This document shows positions 16,881 through 25,625 of a stretch of DNA of 64,000 nucleotides, piece by piece. This stretch comes from Melastoma dodecandrum (Eukaryota; Streptophyta; Magnoliopsida; Myrtales; Melastomataceae). The notes under the pieces are model-generated. The model was not told the origin of the DNA. It saw nothing but the letters and a program-made list of their open reading frames with translations, and did not search any database. Position 1 is the stretch's first letter. Each line of letters opens with the position of its first letter. Location: NCBI GenBank assembly GCA_029817715.1, contig JARUPY010000373.1, forward strand, positions 806,001-870,000. Reading direction: 5' to 3'. The position numbers and the translations under genes are program-made.

Positions 16881-18189
16881 ATGACCGAATTCTCCCCGCG
16901 CGAGATCGTCGGCGAGCTCGACCGCTTCATCGTCGGCCAGGGCGACGCCAAGCGCGCCGTTGCCATTGCCTTGCGCAACCGCTGGCGCCGGCAGCAGCTG
17001 CCGGACGGGCTGCGCGAGGAGGTGGTGCCGAAGAACATCCTGATGATCGGCCCGACCGGCTGCGGCAAGACCGAGATCGCTCGCCGGCTGGCCAAGCTGG
17101 CGCAGGCGCCGTTCATCAAGGTCGAGGCGACCAAGTTCACCGAGGTCGGCTATGTCGGCCGCGACGTCGAGCAGATCGTGCGCGACCTGGTCGAGGAGGC
17201 GATCGCGATCGTGAAGGCGGACAAGCGCAAAGGCGTCGAGGCGCGCGCCACCGTGCTCGCGGAAGAGCGGGTTATCACCGCGCTTGTCGGGACCGGCGCC
17301 TCGGCCAACACGCGCGACTCGTTCCGCAAGAAGCTGCGCGCCGGCGAACTCAACGACAAGGAGATCGAGATCGAGCTGGAGAAGCAGGGCGGCGGCCTGC
17401 CGATGTTCGAGATGCCCAACATGCCGGGCGCCTCGATCAGCGCGATCAACCTCGGCGACATCCTCGGCAAGGGGATGGGCAAGGCGGCGAAGCCACGCCG
17501 CATGCTGGTAAAGGACGCGCACGAGCCGCTGCTCGCCGAGGAGAGCGAGAAAGCTGATGGACCACGACCAGATCGTCCGCGAGGCGATCGCCGAGGTCGA
17601 GAGCAACGGCATCGTGTTTCTCGACGAGATCGACAAGATCTGCGCGCGCGAGGGGCGTGGCGGCGCGGACGTCTCGCGCGAGGGCGTGCAGCGCGACCTG
17701 CTGCCGCTGATCGAGGGCACGACGGTCGCCACCAAATACGGCCCGATGAAGACCGATCACGTGCTCTTCATCGCGTCGGGCGCCTTCCATGTCGCCAAAC
17801 CGTCCGATTTGCTGCCCGAGCTGCAGGGCCGCCTGCCGATCCGCGTCGAGCTGAAGGCGCTGACCGAGGACGATTTCCGCCGCATCCTTACCGAGACCGA
17901 GGCGTCGCTGATCAAGCAGTACGAGGCGCTGATGGCGACGGAGGGCGTGACGCTCGCTTTCACGGCGGACGCGGTGAGCGCCCTGGCGCGGATCGCGGTC
18001 CAGGTGAACGCGTCGGTCGAGAACATCGGCGCGCGCCGCCTGCAGACGGTGATGGAGCGCGTGCTCGACGACGTGAGCTATACGGCCTCGGACCGCTCCG
18101 GCGAGACGATCACCGTCGACGCGGGGTTCGTGGAGAAGAACATCGGCGATCTCGCGAAGAACGCGGATCTGAGCCGCTTCATACTCTAG
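16881..18189 (+). CDS. hslU: ATP-dependent protease ATPase subunit HslU (one frame break)
   Basis: This AAA+ unfoldase feeds substrates to HslV. From the ATG at 16881 the protein begins [20 protein letters not shown], with Walker [17 protein letters not shown] and the pore motif region EVGYVGRD. The I-domain spans about residues 110-230. The frame breaks near 17550, after LLAEESEK, and continues with [12 protein letters not shown] (Walker B), [20 protein letters not shown] and [16 protein letters not shown] (sensor 2). It ends DLSRFIL, where the C-terminal tail docks into HslV. Total length is about 435 residues, as expected. The break is almost certainly a sequence error, since all motifs are intact. 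Confidence 0.9.
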
Positions 18190-18202
18190 TCGGAGCGCTG
18201 TC

Positions 18203-18662
18203 GTGGACGAGCCTCGCATCATTGTCAGCAAGGACGGCCCCCTCACGGTCTCCGGAGAGGTACCCCTGGTACGCCTCGCCGCCGCACCCGACGGCAATAC
18301 GGAATGGCGCATCGAGGAGACCTTGCCGCCGCGCGCGAGCTACGCGCTTTGCCGCTGCGGGCTCTCGCGGATGGCGCCCTTCTGCGACTACAAGCATATG
18401 CGCGGCTTCGACGGCACCGAGGCGGCCGAGGCGTCCGAGGCGGCGGGTCAGGCGAGCGACGTGCCGCCGGCGATCGGCTTCGTGCGGGGCGCCGGGCGCA
18501 CGGTCGTCGGTCCGCTGTGGGTGCGCGGCGCGGTCGCGCTGATCTCGGCCACGGGAGCGGCCTACCCGACCCAGCGGGCGGTTTGCGCTATGCCGCTGCG
18601 GGCGCTCGCGCCGGAAGCCCTATTGCGACGGCTCGCACGAGGAAGCCGCCGAACCTTCTTAG
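18203..18662 (+). CDS. CDGSH-type iron-sulfur protein, two domains (frame break)
   Basis: The first domain contains [16 protein letters not shown] (C-x-C-x(n)-C-x3-H), a CDGSH-type cluster site with Tyr-Lys in place of Gly-Ser. A central region, [20 protein letters not shown], follows. A frame change near 18590 restores a canonical second site, [20 protein letters not shown], ending at TAG 18662. Tandem CDGSH proteins of about 150 residues bind two [2Fe-2S] clusters and are thought to work in redox or iron handling. It lies 13 bases after hslU. Confidence 0.8.
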
Positions 18663-18889
18663 GGGGCCACGCGCCTGCGATCGACTGCCAGGCCCGACCG
18701 GTCGAGCGCGTCTGGCGCCATCGCAACGTTGCGTCATCAAAGTTAATCGACGACGCTCTAAAGTGAAATCGACGTTAACCTAGGTGATGTCCAGGTATAC
18801 TTGCCGACGAGACGAGTCGTTCAAGCTCGTTTTTGCAAGAGAATGTTCACGGCTGCACTGCATGGTTGGAAGTCGGCGCATTGCGCTGC

Positions 18890-20971
18890 GTGAGTGATGT
18901 CTTGAACCTGACGAAGCTAGGCGACGGGCTACGAGCCGCGCGACGGAACCCGGCGGTTTCCGCGTGGCCTTTTGTCGTCGTCATCTTCGCGCAAATGGCG
19001 ATCGGCGGCTTCAGCGTCTACACGCTGTCTGCGATCCGCGCCTATGTCACAAACGAGAGCCTCTGGACCAAGGGCGAGGAAGAGGCCGTCTACTTCCTGA
19101 GCCGCTATCTCGAGACCAAGGACCCGCGCCAGCTCGAAAAGTTCGACCGGGCCCTCGCGACTCCGCTCGCCTACCGAGAGGCACGCGCACGCCTCGAGGC
19201 GCCGCACCCCGATCTCGCCGCCGTCCACGCGTCGCTCCTCACGGCCGGCGCATCGGCGGACGAGATCCCGAGCCTGATCTGGATGTTCCGCAACTTCCGC
19301 GGCTTCTATTATCTCGAGGAATCGATCGCCCGATGGAAAGAGACCGATCCGCTCATCCTCGAGCTGCGGAGCCTCGGCGAGGCGGTTCGCGTCGCGCCGC
19401 CGTCGATCGACGTCCACGCGCTCAGCGCGCACCTCGAGCGGATCCAGGCGGAGATCACGCCCCGGGCGATCGCCTTTTCCAGCGCCCTCGATGACGGGGC
19501 ACGCGTCGTCGAGCGCCTGCTGACGGCGGCGAACCTGGTCTTCGCCGGCCTGCTCGCCGCCCTCACCATGTGGCGGGTCGGAAAGGTCATCAGGCAACGC
19601 CGGCAGGTCGAGAATGCGCTGGCTTGGCAGGCGACGCACGACGATCTGACCGGCCTGCTCAACCGCCGCGCCTTCGAGGAGCGTGTCGTGCAGGCGCTCA
19701 AGCCGTCGAAAGGCGAGCGTGCCGCCGGCCACACACTGATGTTCATCGACCTCGATCAGTTCAAGATCGTCAACGACACATGCGGGCATGCGGCGGGTGA
19801 CGCCCTGTTGCGGCGCATCTGCCCGACCCTGCAGGGGCTGCTGGGGCCGCGCGATCTTCTTGCGCGTTTCGGCGGCGACGAGTTCGGCATCTTTCTGCCG
19901 GGCTCGGACATGGATATTTCGCTGCGTTTCGCCGAAAACGTCCGCGCGGCGATCGAGGAGATCGATTTCCTCTTCGGCGGCCGCAGCTTCGGCGTTACCG
20001 CGAGCATCGGGCTCATCCATGACGAGACGGGCACGTGCTCGCCCGAGGACTTGATGTCCAAGGCCGACATGGCCTGCTTCATGGCAAAGGAAAAGGGCCG
20101 CAATCGCGTCCACGCGCACCGCGACGAGGACAAGGAGCTGCTCGGCTGCATTCGCGAGATGAACTGGGTGCAGCGCATCCAGCACGCGATCAGTGAGGAT
20201 CGCTTCTGCCTCTACGCGCAGGAAATCGTCGCCTTGGGTGACTCCGACCGCCGCGGGATCCACCTCGAGGTCTTGGTGCGTATGCGTGACGAGGCCGGGG
20301 CGCTCGTGCCGCCATCGAGCTTCCTTCCCGCGGCGGAGCGTTTCAGCCTCATCAAGCTGATCGACTATTGGGTGGTCCGGCGCACGTTCCTCACCTTGGC
20401 GGAACGCCTCAAGGTGGCCAATGCCGCACCGATCGCCTGTTGCTCGATCAACCTGTCCGGCGCGACCATCGGCGACACGGCCTTCCTCGACTTTCTCAAG
20501 GATGCCTTCGCCGAGTTTCGTATCGCGCCCGATACAATCTGCTTCGAGGTCACGGAGACGACCGCGGTGGTCAATCTCGATGCCGCGCGCGAGTTCGTGC
20601 GCGATCTCAGCGAACTGGGCTGCACGTTTGCGCTGGACGACTTCGGCGCGGGCATGTCCTCGTTCGCCTACCTCCGGCAGTTGCCGGTCGACTACCTCAA
20701 GATCGACGGCAGCTTCGTGCGAAACCTTCTGGTGAATCGGTTCGATCGCGCCATGGTAGAGATGATCTGCCGTCTCGGCCACATCATGGGCAAGCGCATC
20801 GTCGCCGAGTTCGTGGAGACTGAGGCGCTCGCCGATGCCTTGCGCGATATCGGCATCGATTACGGCCAAGGCTTCGGACTGGCGTCACCCAAACCATTCG
20901 ACGCGCATTTCGAGGGCGTGGCCGCGCCGATGCCGCGACTCCGTCGACCATACGAGCGCCTGACGGCCTGA
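18890..20971 (+). CDS. GGDEF-EAL cyclic-di-GMP signalling protein
   Basis: The N-terminus has two membrane segments (WPFVVVIFAQMAIGGFSVYT and LVFAGLLAALTM) around a periplasmic helical region of about 190 residues, which would be a sensor. A GGDEF domain follows with HDDLTGLLNRRAF, IDLDQFKIVND and an intact RFGGDEFGIFLPG, so cyclase activity is possible. The EAL domain has HLEVLVRMRDE (the EAL position reads EVL), INLSG, FEVTETTAV, LDDFGAGMSSFAYLRQLPVD and IVAEFVETEALAD, so most metal ligands are present. Length is about 693 residues. The start is uncertain: GTG at 18890 or TTG at 18833. It would set c-di-GMP levels, plausibly for the exopolysaccharide genes further along. Confidence 0.87.
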   Translation: MSDVLNLTKLGDGLRAARRNPAVSAWPFVVVIFAQMAIGGFSVYTLSAIRAYVTNESLWTKGEEEAVYFLSRYLETKDPRQLEKFDRALATPLAYREARARLEAPHPDLAAVHASLLTAGASADEIPSLIWMFRNFRGFYYLEESIARWKETDPLILELRSLGEAVRVAPPSIDVHALSAHLERIQAEITPRAIAFSSALDDGARVVERLLTAANLVFAGLLAALTMWRVGKVIRQRRQVENALAWQATHDDLTGLLNRRAFEERVVQALKPSKGERAAGHTLMFIDLDQFKIVNDTCGHAAGDALLRRICPTLQGLLGPRDLLARFGGDEFGIFLPGSDMDISLRFAENVRAAIEEIDFLFGGRSFGVTASIGLIHDETGTCSPEDLMSKADMACFMAKEKGRNRVHAHRDEDKELLGCIREMNWVQRIQHAISEDRFCLYAQEIVALGDSDRRGIHLEVLVRMRDEAGALVPPSSFLPAAERFSLIKLIDYWVVRRTFLTLAERLKVANAAPIACCSINLSGATIGDTAFLDFLKDAFAEFRIAPDTICFEVTETTAVVNLDAAREFVRDLSELGCTFALDDFGAGMSSFAYLRQLPVDYLKIDGSFVRNLLVNRFDRAMVEMICRLGHIMGKRIVAEFVETEALADALRDIGIDYGQGFGLASPKPFDAHFEGVAAPMPRLRRPYERLTA

Positions 20972-21172
20972 GGCGCAGCCGCCGCCCCTCGATGGAGGGT
21001 CGCCCAACCTTTCGCTGTTCACCATCCCCGCGCTGATAGCGGGCAATTGTCCCGATCGGTGGCGCACCAACCTCTGTTAACCTTTAAACATGCCTTGCTT
21101 ATAAACGTGCCTTGCAAAATTTCGTGACCCGTGAAAGGTTTTGTTAACGTTTGCTTTTCGGGGGCGCGTTCG

Positions 21173-21973
21173 ATGTCTCTCTTTCATGACGACAACCATG
21201 TATACTTCAACATGCCGCGTCTTTCCGAGGCCGCGCGCGTCGCGATGGCGAACTGCTCGCTGATCCGTCGTTGCCGCGAAGGCGATCGCTCTGCGGCCGT
21301 CGCGCATATGAAGGGCTTCTGGCCGTTCACGCGCGACTTCGAGAAGGCAATCGACCTACGCGCCAATTCGGCCAACCTCCCGCGCGAGCCGCTCTACGCG
21401 AAATTCGGTCGCAGCAAGACGCGCGGCACCTTGCGCGACTCCGCCAACTCGATCCGGAACCTGATGGACAGCGAAATCGTCGGCGTGTTCGAAGAGGCGC
21501 GCGCCGGCCTCGTTGATATGCAGAAGGACGAGTACAAGCATTCAAAGCATTGGGAGGCCGACGCCAGGAACCTCGGCCTTACTTACGAGATGCTGCAGGC
21601 CGAGCCGGCCCTGCCGATCATGCAGCGGCTGATCGACAGCACCAAGACAGGCGACCTCGTCGAGTTCTTCGCCCGGTCGCTCGCCTCGACCGAATTCATC
21701 GCCGAGGAGGCCGGCGCGACGCTCGCGCATGCACCCGCCTACACGCGGCTGTTCCAGCGCGGGCGGTCGATCTGGATGGAGGTCCACACGGTCCCGCATG
21801 ACGGGGAGCCGTCGCACGAGGACATCGTGATGGATTTCGCGCGCGCCTACGACGACTCGGGCTCGCCGGAGCGCATCGAGCGCCTGGTGATCGAGGGGAT
21901 CCAGATGTTCGCCGCGGCGGCGGACGAGGTGGAAGCGCACTACAGCGCCCCTTACGGGATCGCGGCGGAATAG
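21173..21973 (+). CDS. Hypothetical helical protein (266 aa)
   Basis: I start at the ATG at 21173 (SLFHDDNHVYFNMPRLSEAA). The protein is soluble and largely helical; it has KHWEADARNLGLTYEML near the middle and RLFQRGRSIWMEVHTVPHD later. The pattern of spaced His and Glu in helices loosely recalls heme-oxygenase-like diiron proteins, but I could not place the ligands, so no function is assigned. It stands alone between the GGDEF-EAL gene and the convergent nadQ. Confidence 0.5.
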   Translation: MSLFHDDNHVYFNMPRLSEAARVAMANCSLIRRCREGDRSAAVAHMKGFWPFTRDFEKAIDLRANSANLPREPLYAKFGRSKTRGTLRDSANSIRNLMDSEIVGVFEEARAGLVDMQKDEYKHSKHWEADARNLGLTYEMLQAEPALPIMQRLIDSTKTGDLVEFFARSLASTEFIAEEAGATLAHAPAYTRLFQRGRSIWMEVHTVPHDGEPSHEDIVMDFARAYDDSGSPERIERLVIEGIQMFAAAADEVEAHYSAPYGIAAE

Positions 21974-22051
21974 GCGCATCCCGGCGCGCGTAGGCCAAGT
22001 CTGCTCGGCTCGTTCGCGTCGGCGGCGACGGGGCCTCGTCGCTCCGGCCGG

Positions 22052-22990
22052 TCACCCACCGGCGAGCGGGAGCTTGGTGCCGGCCACGGCGCGCTCCGCG
22101 AGAATGTCGCGGCGGAACGTCACGAGCTTGGCCGGCCGCCCGCCCGTGTCGGTCGCCATCGTGCCGGTTTCCTCGACGAGTTCCTGCTGCTCGATCAGGC
22201 GGCGGAAATTCTGCTTGTGCAGGCGGCGTCCCGCCAGCGCCTCGACGCTGCGTTGCAGCTGGTAGAGCGTGAAGGTCGGTGCCATAAGCTCGAAAAAGAC
22301 CGGGCGGTATTTGATCTTGGCGCGCAGCCGGGCGATGCCGGTGGCCAGAATTCGGCGGTGGTCGCCGGTCATGCGACGCCCGAGATCGAGCCCGCTGGCA
22401 GCTTCACCGCCCGCCTCCGAGATGAGCCCGGCCTCGAACAAAAGCTCGTAGCGTTGGAGAACGAGTTCCTCGTTCCAGCCGTAAGGCGGGAGGCCGAAGG
22501 TGATCGCCACGCGCTGCTCGCGGGCACGTCGCGTCGTGCCCTTGGCGGTCTCCGCCCAGCCGATCAGCGCTTCGTGCAGCGCCTTGTCGCGCGCCGCGTT
22601 CGCCATGCGCCGATCCTCCCAGGGAAAGAACGCGTACCAGTCGTGCCAGGCCGACGGACCCGTGCTGCCGGGCTCTTCCTCGCGCGTGAGTCCGAGGTAG
22701 CTGATCGACACCATGCGCGTCGCGCCGGCCGTGCCGCGGTCGCGGTCGGCGAAGGTATATAGCTGCTCAACATAGCCGATCGGGCGGTGCGTCTGCTGCT
22801 CGACCCAGGCGCGCAGGCCCGATTGCAGCGAGCGGTGAGCCAGCTCGAAGGGCCCCGACGGCAGCGCCCGGCCGCCACCGATCGTCAGCACGCGTGGCTG
22901 GTCCTCGCGCACCGCGACGAGCACGGCGATGAGGTTGACGGCGAGCGCTTCCGCTGTGGACGGCGGCGGTGCATCGAGCGTAACCGGCAT
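22052..22990 (-). CDS. nadQ: NAD biosynthesis regulator, NadQ/COG4111 type
   Basis: The protein of about 312 residues starts PVTLDAPPPSTAEALAVNLI and has a NUDIX-like N-terminal domain (AVLVAVREDQPRVLTI, then GPFELAHRSLQSGLRAWVEQ and YVEQLYTF). The NUDIX catalytic box is not preserved, as in sensor domains. The C-terminal half carries a winged helix typical of the NrtR-like fold (FFELMAPTFTLYQLQRSVEA, then KQNFRRLIEQQELVEETG). This is the architecture of the alphaproteobacterial NAD regulator COG4111. Family knowledge says it represses NAD synthesis genes. No nad genes are adjacent. Confidence 0.75.
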   Translation of the reverse strand: MPVTLDAPPPSTAEALAVNLIAVLVAVREDQPRVLTIGGGRALPSGPFELAHRSLQSGLRAWVEQQTHRPIGYVEQLYTFADRDRGTAGATRMVSISYLGLTREEEPGSTGPSAWHDWYAFFPWEDRRMANAARDKALHEALIGWAETAKGTTRRAREQRVAITFGLPPYGWNEELVLQRYELLFEAGLISEAGGEAASGLDLGRRMTGDHRRILATGIARLRAKIKYRPVFFELMAPTFTLYQLQRSVEALAGRRLHKQNFRRLIEQQELVEETGTMATDTGGRPAKLVTFRRDILAERAVAGTKLPLAGG

Positions 22991-23047
22991 GCGGGCATGG
23001 TCTCCGGCGCGCACCGTGCGTCAACCGTTTTTCTCAGGCGACCGCGG

Positions 23048-23716
23048 CTACTCGCGTCCAGCCTTGAACGAGCCTTCGTAGGTGAACGCCGGCGCCGCCT
23101 TCAGCTGTTCGGCGGTGGCGTTCATCGTCGCGCGGTAGCTGTTCGCCGACTGGTCGTAGATCAGCGTGATCGCGACGGGCGCCACCGCGACGTAATGGTC
23201 GCCGATGCCGAGAATACCGCCGACCGCCAGGATGTAGGCCTGGATGCCGCCGTGGTCGACGGCGAGGTCCTTGACCGTGCCGATCTCCTCGCCGTTCACG
23301 TCATGGACCTTCAGGCCCAGCAGGGTCGAGGCGAGGCGCTCGGTCGGCAGCACCGTGGCGAAGAGGCCCGAACCGGTGAGCGCCCCGCGCGCCCCGTCGC
23401 CGCCGGCCGCCGAGCCGCTGTGCGGGTCGAGCGCCACGACCTCGGTCATCGAATTCGGGTTGAGCACCATCGCGACGGGGTTGCCCGACTTGTCCTTGCC
23501 ACGGACCAGGATCGAATTCGGCATCACCTCGAGGTCGGTGAAGCCGGCCTTGCGGAGCGAGGCTTCCATGTCGGCGCTGAGTGCCCTGTCGTGCTCGCCT
23601 GCCGCAGGAGGCGCCGGCACAGGCGCCTTATTTGGTTGATTGGCGTCCTCGCCGCGAGCGAAAGCCATTGAGGCGATCAGCATCGGCACGGCGAGGAGGA
23701 TCAGGCGTCCCATCAT
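23048..23716 (-). CDS. Exported PRC-barrel domain protein
   Basis: A signal peptide (MGRLILLAVPMLIASMAFA) is followed by a Pro/Ala-rich linker. A repeat-like region (MEASLRKAGFTDLEVMPNSI) resembles the tail-fold found in stress-linked exported proteins. The C-terminal PRC-barrel has LLGLKVHDVNGEEIGTVKDL and GILGIGDHYVAVAPVAI. PRC-barrels are small beta-barrels used as adaptors. Length is 222 residues. A periplasmic structural role is likely but not specific. Confidence 0.75.
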   Translation of the reverse strand: MMGRLILLAVPMLIASMAFARGEDANQPNKAPVPAPPAAGEHDRALSADMEASLRKAGFTDLEVMPNSILVRGKDKSGNPVAMVLNPNSMTEVVALDPHSGSAAGGDGARGALTGSGLFATVLPTERLASTLLGLKVHDVNGEEIGTVKDLAVDHGGIQAYILAVGGILGIGDHYVAVAPVAITLIYDQSANSYRATMNATAEQLKAAPAFTYEGSFKAGRE

Positions 23717-23786
23717 GAGCCCTGATTAGACCGGCAGTCGGGCCGACTCCAGCGGCGACGCGCTCCGACGGCGCCGTCATGCGATT

Positions 23787-24488
23787 TTATCCCGAAGTGT
23801 GGCTTCGCACGGCGACCAGGGACTTGGTCAGCGGGCCGAGGCGTTCGCGGACGATCCGCGCGTCGGGGAACAGCGCGCGCATCGCCGGCTCGTCGAGGAG
23901 GCTGGCGTCGTCGAGGATGCGGTGGGCCTCGTCGACCGTACGCGCGCGCGGATAGAAGCCGCAGGCTCGCGCCATGACGATGCGCCGCCGCCATGGCTGC
24001 GGCAGCCAGTGGATGAACGGCGTGCGCAGGTGCGGCTCATAAGGGAACCAGAAGCTCGGCGTCTGCACGAAATAGGCGGGCGCGAGCCGGCGCACCTCTC
24101 CCGCCATCGCCCGCATGTCGGCCCAGCGGCCGACGTGCTCGATGACCGAGTTCGAATGCACAACGTCGAAGCTGCGATCGGCGAACCGGCCGAGGTCGCG
24201 GGCGTCGCCGGGGACGAAGGTGAAGTCGCCATCGGTGCCGGTGGCATGCTCGATGTTGACGATCGTGATGTCGAGGCGGCGCCCGCCCCAAACGTCGCGC
24301 AGGCCATCCCAATAGGCCTTCTCGCCGCCGATATCGAGGACGCGGCAGATGCCGCGCTCGGCGAGGACGGCATCGGCCAGCGCCAGGAAGGGCCGCAGGC
24401 GGCGTGCACGGAACGCGTTTGCGTAGACCTTTTCGCGCGCGGGCGCGGCGGTCGCGTCAGGCTCCAAAGCGGCGTCTTGGATGGTCAT
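23787..24488 (-). CDS. Class I SAM-dependent methyltransferase
   Basis: The protein of 233 residues has the SAM-binding motif I as RVLDIGGEKAYWDGL, with an acidic motif II in ITIVNIEHATG. Motif IV is DVVHSNSVIEHVG, and the hydrophobic post-motif region runs through WFPYEPHLRTPFIHWLPQPW. This resembles type-11/12 methyltransferases found in exopolysaccharide and surface-glycan loci. It lies 15 bases downstream of the GH10 gene in the same direction, so it is likely part of that operon and may methylate a sugar. Confidence 0.75.
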   Translation of the reverse strand: MTIQDAALEPDATAAPAREKVYANAFRARRLRPFLALADAVLAERGICRVLDIGGEKAYWDGLRDVWGGRRLDITIVNIEHATGTDGDFTFVPGDARDLGRFADRSFDVVHSNSVIEHVGRWADMRAMAGEVRRLAPAYFVQTPSFWFPYEPHLRTPFIHWLPQPWRRRIVMARACGFYPRARTVDEAHRILDDASLLDEPAMRALFPDARIVRERLGPLTKSLVAVRSHTSG

Positions 24489-24503
24489 GGTCTGGCTCGC
24501 TTG

Positions 24504-25625
24504 CTAGCCGCGCGACGCGCCGGGTCGGCGCTCCGCGAAGGCGCCCGCCATGGCATCCGCCATCGGCTTGCGGCGCAACGCGTCGTCGAAGGGCAGGGGC
24601 CGCGGCTCGCGGTCGAGCCCGTAGGCGGTCATCACGCTCGGCTCGCGCCACCAGCTGTAGCGATCTGCGAGGCCCCAGGTGATCACCATCTCGACGGCCG
24701 GCACCGCCAGCGCGGCGTCCAGGAAGGCTTTCGCCCGCCCCGCGACAGCAGCGTCCCGGTCGGCGACGTCGCCGGTAAAGGCCGCGTCCTCGATGTCGAA
24801 TTCGGTGATGTAGATCGCGACGCCGCGCTCGCCGATCGCATGCAGGAAGTCGGCGAAGCTCGCATCGTCGTAGGGAAACTGCGGCGTCAGGTGTCCTTGC
24901 AGGCCCACGGCGTCGAGCTTCAGGCCCTTGTCAAGCATGCGGTCGATCAGCTGCAGCAGCGAGTGCCGCACCGCGCGCCCGACCGGATCCGCGCGCTCGG
25001 TCCACGCCTCGTTGAGCACGAGCTTGGCGTGGCGGTCGAGCGCGGCAGCGCGGCGGAAGGCGCGGAAGATGTAGTCGTCGCCAAGCGCATCGTACCAGAC
25101 GCCGGGCCGGAACGTGCCGGGCCGGTCGCTGCCGAGCCAGAACGGCTCGTTGACGACGTCCCACGAGTGCAGCCGTCCGGCGAAATGCGGGACGACCGTG
25201 TCGAGATAGGTCTCGAAGACGCGCGCGACCTCGCGGTGCGAGAGCGCCTTGAGCCAGGGCGGCAGCCAGTCGTTCCAGAAGAGGTTGGTGCCGCGGGCGA
25301 GCAGGCCACGGTCGCGCGCACCATCGACGAGCGCGTCGGCGGGCGCGAAGTTGAACGTGCCCTGCTCGGGCTGCAGCGCGTCGAATTTCATGGAGTTCTG
25401 CGGCACAAGGATCGCGCATTGCTCGACGAACAGGCCCCGGTAGGCGGCATCCACTTGGAGCTCCGGGCCGCCGGCCGAGCCGAAGGTCAGGCCGCCCTTG
25501 CGCGCGGCGGCGGCCAGGGTGGCCGCCCCTCCGGCGTGCGTCCGGCCGATGCCTCCCATCGCTGCCAGCGTGGCGCCGCCGCCAATCGCCAGGATCTCGC
25601 GGCGATCAGGCATGAACATCGTCAT
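24504..25625 (-). CDS. GH10 endo-1,4-beta-xylanase-like glycoside hydrolase
   Basis: A Tat-like signal (PDRREILAIGGGATLAAMGG) is followed by a full GH10 barrel. Features are QNSMKFDALQPEQGTFNF, TNLFWNDWLPPWL, WDVVNEPFW (acid/base Glu), YITEFDIED (nucleophile Glu) and a late ITWGLADRYSWW. Family enzymes cleave beta-1,4-xylan in the periplasm or outside the cell. Start options are ATG at 25625, 25619 or 25613, all overlapping the end of the polysaccharide co-polymerase gene. Because it is embedded in an exopolysaccharide operon, trimming or releasing the cell's own polymer is as likely as feeding on plant xylan. Confidence 0.88.
   Translation of the reverse strand: MTMFMPDRREILAIGGGATLAAMGGIGRTHAGGAATLAAAARKGGLTFGSAGGPELQVDAAYRGLFVEQCAILVPQNSMKFDALQPEQGTFNFAPADALVDGARDRGLLARGTNLFWNDWLPPWLKALSHREVARVFETYLDTVVPHFAGRLHSWDVVNEPFWLGSDRPGTFRPGVWYDALGDDYIFRAFRRAAALDRHAKLVLNEAWTERADPVGRAVRHSLLQLIDRMLDKGLKLDAVGLQGHLTPQFPYDDASFADFLHAIGERGVAIYITEFDIEDAAFTGDVADRDAAVAGRAKAFLDAALAVPAVEMVITWGLADRYSWWREPSVMTAYGLDREPRPLPFDDALRRKPMADAMAGAFAERRPGASRG

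Noticed and set aside
16881..18189. Programmed frameshifting in hslU, tsf, rpsB and ispE
   Set aside because: No slippery heptamers with downstream structures are evident, and dozens of unrelated genes show the same kind of break. Consensus error explains all.
18929..20869. A 646-codon leftward open frame
   Set aside because: It mirrors the GGDEF-EAL gene, has no domain pattern, and codon use is that of an antisense shadow.
21173..21973. Heme-oxygenase-like diiron enzyme
   Set aside because: Spaced His and Glu residues suggested it, but a full ligand set could not be placed, so it stays hypothetical.
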